Shown here piece after piece: positions 60,601 to 64,000 of a stretch of DNA of 64,000 nucleotides. The translations under genes and the position numbers were made by a program. Origin of the DNA: Thermohalobaculum sp039030715. Lineage in GTDB: Bacteria > Pseudomonadota > Alphaproteobacteria > Rhodobacterales > Rhodobacteraceae. Position 1 is the first letter of the stretch, and each line of letters opens with the position of its first letter. The notes beneath the pieces are model-generated. The model searched no databases and had not been told where the DNA came from. It was given only the letters and a program-made list of their open reading frames with translations. The DNA lies in contig JBCCDU010000002.1 in assembly GCA_039030715.1 (NCBI GenBank), positions 43,060-107,059 of the forward strand. The letters run 5' to 3'.

Positions 60601-63600
60601 GAAGATGGTGTCATTGCCATCGGTCGCGCCGCTGGCGTTGTAGAGATAAAGGTCGGACGCCGACAGCCCGCTGAGGAAGTCATCCCCAGCCCCGCCCTGC
60701 AGCGTGTCGTCGATCTGGTTGAACCCGATCACCGCATCGTCGCCAGCGGACTGGACCTGTTCGATCAGGATATCACGCAGATCCTGTGCGCCCAGGGTCG
60801 CGGCCTCCTCCGCGAAGACAACCTGCTCGACCTGGTCCGTCTGGCTGCCGTTCAGGGTGTTCACGATGCGGATCTCGCCGCCGTCGGAGAACTGGATAAC
60901 CAGGTCGTTGCTCGCAAACGCGCCGCGCTTCAGGGCGGTGGCCTCCAGCGTGGTTCCGCTGATCTCGACCACATCGGTATCGCGGAAGCCGCCCTCGCTA
61001 ATCAGATCGGACCCATCGCCGAGGGTGTAGAGATAGGTATCGCTGCCGTTGCGACCGCTCAGCAGATCGTCGCCCAGATCTCCCTCGAGCGTCAGCGCAT
61101 TCGCCCCGTCGAAGCCAATCAGACGGTCTTTGCCCGCGGTCCGCTCTTCGTCCAGCAGCAGTTGACGCAGTGTCGCAACCGAGATGGTCGCACCGTCCGA
61201 GAAAGCATAAGATTCGATGACATCGGCGCCCGAGTCGCCCAATGCATCGACGATCCGTAGGCTGTCCGCATCCGGCAGATCGATCAGCAATTCGTTCTGG
61301 TCGCGCAGGAACCGGGCGAATATCGCATCCGCGAGGCTGTAGTCCTCGAAAAGCACCGCGTCCTGCCCGCTGAACCCGTAATCGTCGACCACATCCGCAT
61401 CATCGCCGCTGCGATAGACATAGATGTCTGCGCCGTTTCCGCCCTGAAGCCGGTCGCGTCCGCCCCCGCCGAAGATGAGATCGGACACCACGCCATCACC
61501 GCTCGTGACCAGGTTCTCGCCACCCACAGACCCGACCGTGTCAACGTCATGGATCGCGATGTAATAACCGAAATCGAGCGGTGTGGTGGCCCCATCCGTA
61601 ACCGTCGACTCGATGCGGTAGAGGCCCTCATCACCGCCATCGCCTACGCCGACGCCCAGGCTGAAAGTGCCGTCGGTGGTGGAGAACGCCCCCTCCAGCA
61701 AGCTGGGTAGCGGCACACCGTCACCCAGTTCGGCCGTAAAGATCAGGGCATCGTTCTGATCCGGGTCGGTGACATCGCCAGGTTGCGGCCCCAGCACGTC
61801 GTCGCGATCCGTCCGGTGTGCCTGCAAGGCCAGGGTGGCCGGCGCGCTGGGCGCATCGTTCGCGCCATCGATCTGTACGGTCGCGGTTGCCGTCGCTGTC
61901 TGGCCGCCCGCCGTGATCGTGTAGGTAAAGGTGTCTGTCGCACTCTCACCCAGGCTCAACCCCTGGAACAGTACGCCGGGATCATAGCTGACCGTGGTGC
62001 CATCGAAGGCGACCGAGGCACCCGCAGCGGAAACCGTGTCGACGCTTTGGATGCTGATCGGGTTGCCGCTTGGATCGAAATCATTCGCCAGCAGATCGGC
62101 GCCAACGAAGCTGAGCACCGTATCCTCGTCGGTGGTCAGCGAGCCCGCCAGGAAACCGCCCAGCAGACCCAGATCGATCAAGCCGTTGGTCGTGCCATCC
62201 AGGGCGTCGAGTACGGCCAGCGAGGTAGCGCCGCCAAACACGACCGCGGCCTGGCCAACATTAAATCTTTGGCCATCGTCAAAGCCCGGATCGCCGAAGA
62301 CCAGATCGGCCAGACCGTCATTGTTCAGATCGCCGGCGCCGGCACCTCTCGCGAGGTTGTTCGATGTGGTGGGCGCCGCCAGCCGATACCCATCGGTGCC
62401 GTCTAGCGTGTCCAGGTTGATCGTCTGGCCCGCAAGCGTCTCGGAGCCGAAGACCAGGAAAGCCGTATCGGTGGCAAACTCGCCGCTGGCGACCGAGATC
62501 AACAGGTCATCGAACCCGTCCCCGTTCACATCGCCCAGGATGTCGACCTTGCCCAGGAAGCGTTCGTTGAGCGAGATCATGTTCAAGGTCTGCGCGCTGT
62601 AGTTCGCCAGCCCGAACGTCCCGCCGCTGGTCGATCCCAGATCGGTCGCACCAAAGACGACCTGGACACGCCCGACGTAATTGTCCTGCGTATTGTCGAA
62701 GAAGCCCCTATAGGAACTCAGCACAAGGTCGTCGAGCCCGTCGCCATTGATATCGCCGATGGCCGAGACGCCGCGACCCAATCCTTCGCCATCCTCGGCA
62801 GGTGTGATCGCAAAACCGTTGCTGCCATCGAGATTGCCGAAGTCGAAATTGCCCAGTTCGAATTCCGCCGCAGCGCCGCCGCCCGCGGGACCCAGATCCG
62901 TGGCCCCCAGGATCACAAATACCGCGCCGCCATAACCGGAGCTTCCGCTGGCGGTGTCATCGCCGATGATCAGATCGTCGATCCCGTCTCCATTGATGTC
63001 CCCCGCAGTCATCGAATAGGCGAAGCTGGTATAGGGACCATCCGGCGCCTGAACGAAGAAGCCGTTCGAACCGTCGATATCCGACAGGTTCAGCGTCCCG
63101 CCATCGACGGCCTGATCCGTACCGAAAATGATGTAGGTTGTCGCCGTCTCGCGACCTGACTCCCCGTCCGGAAACTCGGCTCCCTGGAAGCTGACAGCGA
63201 CGTCATCGAAGCCGTCATCGTTCAGGTCTCCGACCGATTGCACCTGGTTCAGAAAGCCCGGGCTGATCGCGTTGTCGGCCACAATCTGGAACGCGTTTAC
63301 GCCATCGACAAAGTTGAACTCATCGAGCTCGATGATCCCGCCACTGCCCAGATTCGCGGCGCCGAACACCACGAAGGATCGCCCGGCCTCGCCATAGTAG
63401 TTCTCGCGCGCGCCGATCAGAATATCGTCCAGGCCATCGCCGTTCACATCGCCTGCATTCGCCAGGCTGGTCCCGGCATAGAGCCCGCCGCTGAACCCAT
63501 CGAATCGGAATCCGTTGGAGCCGTCCAGCGATTGCAGATCCAGGCTGGAGAACTGATCGATATCCGGCCCGCCGAAGACGATGTAGGAGTAACCGGCGTT

Positions 63601-64000
63601 CGGGAAGGACCCGGGCGTACCGTTCGGTGCGCTGACCGCCAGATCCGTGAACCCATCGCCATTCACGTCGCCAAGATCGGTGAAAGCATAACCCGCCCGA
63701 TCTCCCGACACATTGCCGTTCAGGAAGAATCCTGTGGCACGGCTTTCGGTGGGCAGGTCATTGACCGCCGCCAGAGGATCGTTGGCGCCGTTGATGGTGA
63801 TTTCCAGGCCGCCGGTGATGCTTTCGATGCCATCCGTCGCGGTGTAGTCGAATGTCAGAACCTCGCTTTCGCCCACGGCCAGATCATCGGCGAAGACGCC
63901 TGGATCGATGGTGACCAGGCCGTCGCTGTCGATCAGGGCCGAAACGCTCTCGGTGATCACCACATCGCTGAGCAGCGCCCCCCCCAGGTCGTTAACGCCC
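57622..64000 (-). CDS. Giant exported FG-GAP/cadherin-like/RTX protein, 5' end outside the window
   Basis: Partial protein of at least 2,125 residues; the frame is open to the window edge. Order from the N-terminal side: cadherin/VCBS-like segment (ending near 63780), seven FG-GAP repeats (GDVNGDGxxDLxIG type, about 62260-63760), a second cadherin/VCBS-like segment (about 61850-62110), then ten modules of about 115-130 residues (57622-61500) combining a GFxxxDTxxGGxGDDxLxG RTX-like turn, a beta unit (DDLLVDITDG) and a leucine-rich link (LRDILIEQVQSAG). The C-terminus has the TLAEVEALL link type and no classical signal. Probably a calcium-dependent surface adhesin or matrix protein. Confidence 0.88.
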   Translation of the reverse strand, partial: GVNDLGGALLSDVVITESVSALIDSDGLVTIDPGVFADDLAVGESEVLTFDYTATDGIESITGGLEITINGANDPLAAVNDLPTESRATGFFLNGNVSGDRAGYAFTDLGDVNGDGFTDLAVSAPNGTPGSFPNAGYSYIVFGGPDIDQFSSLDLQSLDGSNGFRFDGFSGGLYAGTSLANAGDVNGDGLDDILIGARENYYGEAGRSFVVFGAANLGSGGIIELDEFNFVDGVNAFQIVADNAISPGFLNQVQSVGDLNDDGFDDVAVSFQGAEFPDGESGRETATTYIIFGTDQAVDGGTLNLSDIDGSNGFFVQAPDGPYTSFAYSMTAGDINGDGIDDLIIGDDTASGSSGYGGAVFVILGATDLGPAGGGAAAEFELGNFDFGNLDGSNGFAITPAEDGEGLGRGVSAIGDINGDGLDDLVLSSYRGFFDNTQDNYVGRVQVVFGATDLGSTSGGTFGLANYSAQTLNMISLNERFLGKVDILGDVNGDGFDDLLISVASGEFATDTAFLVFGSETLAGQTINLDTLDGTDGYRLAAPTTSNNLARGAGAGDLNNDGLADLVFGDPGFDDGQRFNVGQAAVVFGGATSLAVLDALDGTTNGLIDLGLLGGFLAGSLTTDEDTVLSFVGADLLANDFDPSGNPISIQSVDTVSAAGASVAFDGTTVSYDPGVLFQGLSLGESATDTFTYTITAGGQTATATATVQIDGANDAPSAPATLALQAHRTDRDDVLGPQPGDVTDPDQNDALIFTAELGDGVPLPSLLEGAFSTTDGTFSLGVGVGDGGDEGLYRIESTVTDGATTPLDFGYYIAIHDVDTVGSVGGENLVTSGDGVVSDLIFGGGGRDRLQGGNGADIYVYRSGDDADVVDDYGFSGQDAVLFEDYSLADAIFARFLRDQNELLIDLPDADSLRIVDALGDSGADVIESYAFSDGATISVATLRQLLLDEERTAGKDRLIGFDGANALTLEGDLGDDLLSGRNGSDTYLYTLGDGSDLISEGGFRDTDVVEISGTTLEATALKRGAFASNDLVIQFSDGGEIRIVNTLNGSQTDQVEQVVFAEEAATLGAQDLRDILIEQVQSAGDDAVIGFNQIDDTLQGGAGDDFLSGLSASDLYLYNASGATDGNDTIFDNGFAGTDVLQIDGIESTSLAFRRLFNTDDLLVDITDGSGGILSTITIVDAIDGNENDEIEEIVTTNDQTTLTAAGIRDILIDGEESAGQTTITGFSISADTILANGGERVLTGFNQGDTYQVDSSSDDVVIVDDGFAGTDRLELLFIDDPVRAFRAQGDLDDLFIDTNNQIIRIVDGLEGNNGATIEVVQEGALGDVTIADLRARLVQETNTAGDDRIIGTTFSDTIDLDIGTDFIDLRSGVDSLTYSAETGDKIVTTALQAGSNGDTLTFADFATTEVDIHVSAFAANAVSFDFDFGIGEVTLVNGRDARAFEVIVFVDQTFTGAEIGAAIDAAATPIDLITGDNDANTLTAGAPAEDRVALQGLGGNDLYEIVVDPTGGTVSASFVEIFEGGVGDDVLSIIGTDASGVSFGRVQSDLDGASNLDVLDEGDLLITTGVGEVLVHQAFQGNNTIETFRFTNTVEGLASVDLTLAEVQEIIIGNEFTLGDDTILGFNGADTIATQAGGSDVLRGLNGADLYQITDNAENFVVIDDAGGGDADVVEFQGSSLAESAFSRVNGDRDDLLVTDSFDREILIRDTLDDNFNGGIATLRFDGADVTMADVRTLLLAADETSGSDTIIGFRTADTISVASGDDVLNGRDGADVYEIDGAGFGDVLIDDQGGGDADTVVILNTARSSASFARDPVRQDTLLIRLDGGKTITIRDTLSDNFSGGIASITFDNAGNVQTLTMLDIRSELLNGLATEGDDQIVGFSTDDTLDGGTGNDALRGGDGSDVYIFGLDSGRDRIDDNGSFDTDVLDIGVSFAQIQLSRGGVTGEDIILDIADTDDRVTVVEGFRDGQNNGIEEFQFTDQTLTTLDLRALLLAGETSAGADTIVGFGGADTLIGGAGNDQLLGEGGDDLYIFRVGDGADIINDTPTNGSNNDRIDFDGFTLADASFSLLTPTQNHILVELSSGDQVTVIEGSGANGRIETYEFDDQTLTLAEVEALL

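Noticed and set aside
1..64000. tRNA, rRNA, integrase, transposase or phage genes
   Set aside because: None recognised in reading both strands; a short tRNA could be missed without a dedicated scan.

Overview
The window is G+C-rich, densely coded DNA. Its gene families (TRAP transporters, Lrp/arginase/ornithine aminotransferase, EF-hand and RTX calcium-binding proteins, YcjX/YcjF, ligase-associated exonuclease, many EamA exporters and SDRs) and the class of its dispersed intergenic palindromes point to an alphaproteobacterium, most likely a marine Rhodobacteraceae/Roseobacter-group member. This is inferred from gene content: there is no rRNA to confirm it, and I saw no tRNA, CRISPR array, insertion sequence, integrase or phage gene.

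Layout. 1-4096: 3' part of pobA (4-hydroxybenzoate hydroxylase), then a complete TRAP transporter (dctPQM). 4204-6489: kbl-tdh threonine catabolism operon (minus). 6623-7748: Imm11-like gene with an apparent frameshift. 7749-9696: thiolase plus short-chain dehydrogenase (minus). 9828-10991: secreted-protein pseudogene with two in-frame amber codons. 11033-13608: EutA-like racemase, a striking cloverleaf-shaped palindromic element, then an MBL hydrolase and EamA exporter (minus). 13648-17830: arginine/ornithine catabolism, with a divergent Lrp/AsnC regulator, arginase, ornithine aminotransferase and an M20 peptidase. 18573-22926: polar amino-acid ABC transporter (ATPase, binding protein, two permeases) ending in a DadA-like FAD oxidase. 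22930-34670: a sugar-acid or 2-keto-acid catabolic region with opposing operons (PhyH dioxygenase, SDRs, MhpD-like hydratase, FAH hydrolase, homocysteine methyltransferase, ketopantoate reductase-like protein, 2-hydroxyacid dehydrogenase, DenD-like dehydrogenase, IlvD/Edd dehydratase, two VOC proteins).

34674-38563: ImuA-like gene, a pure RTX protein and about 700 bp of non-coding DNA. 38564-41529: small housekeeping genes, an EamA exporter and pyrD. 41675-44579: ATP-dependent DNA ligase with its associated exonuclease, and an orphan BrnA-like antitoxin. 44609-50563: class III aminotransferase, a five-EF-hand exported protein, HAD dehalogenase, glutaminase and one unrecognised conserved-looking protein. 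50716-52902: groES-groEL with a promoter, a perfect CIRCE operator and a terminator. 53021-55466: ycjX-ycjF. 55532-57625: OmpA-family and FecR-domain genes divergent from a small HATPase. 57622-64000: a giant exported protein (5' end outside the window) made of a seven-unit FG-GAP propeller, cadherin/VCBS-like segments and ten tandem RTX-like modules.

Much of the window serves uptake and breakdown of small organic nitrogen and carbon compounds: aromatic acids, threonine, arginine/ornithine, sugar acids and glutamine. The least explained elements are the cloverleaf palindrome at 11821-11916, a five-copy hairpin repeat family with compensatory base changes, the double-amber gene, and the FecR/OmpA/HATPase group next to the giant calcium-binding protein.
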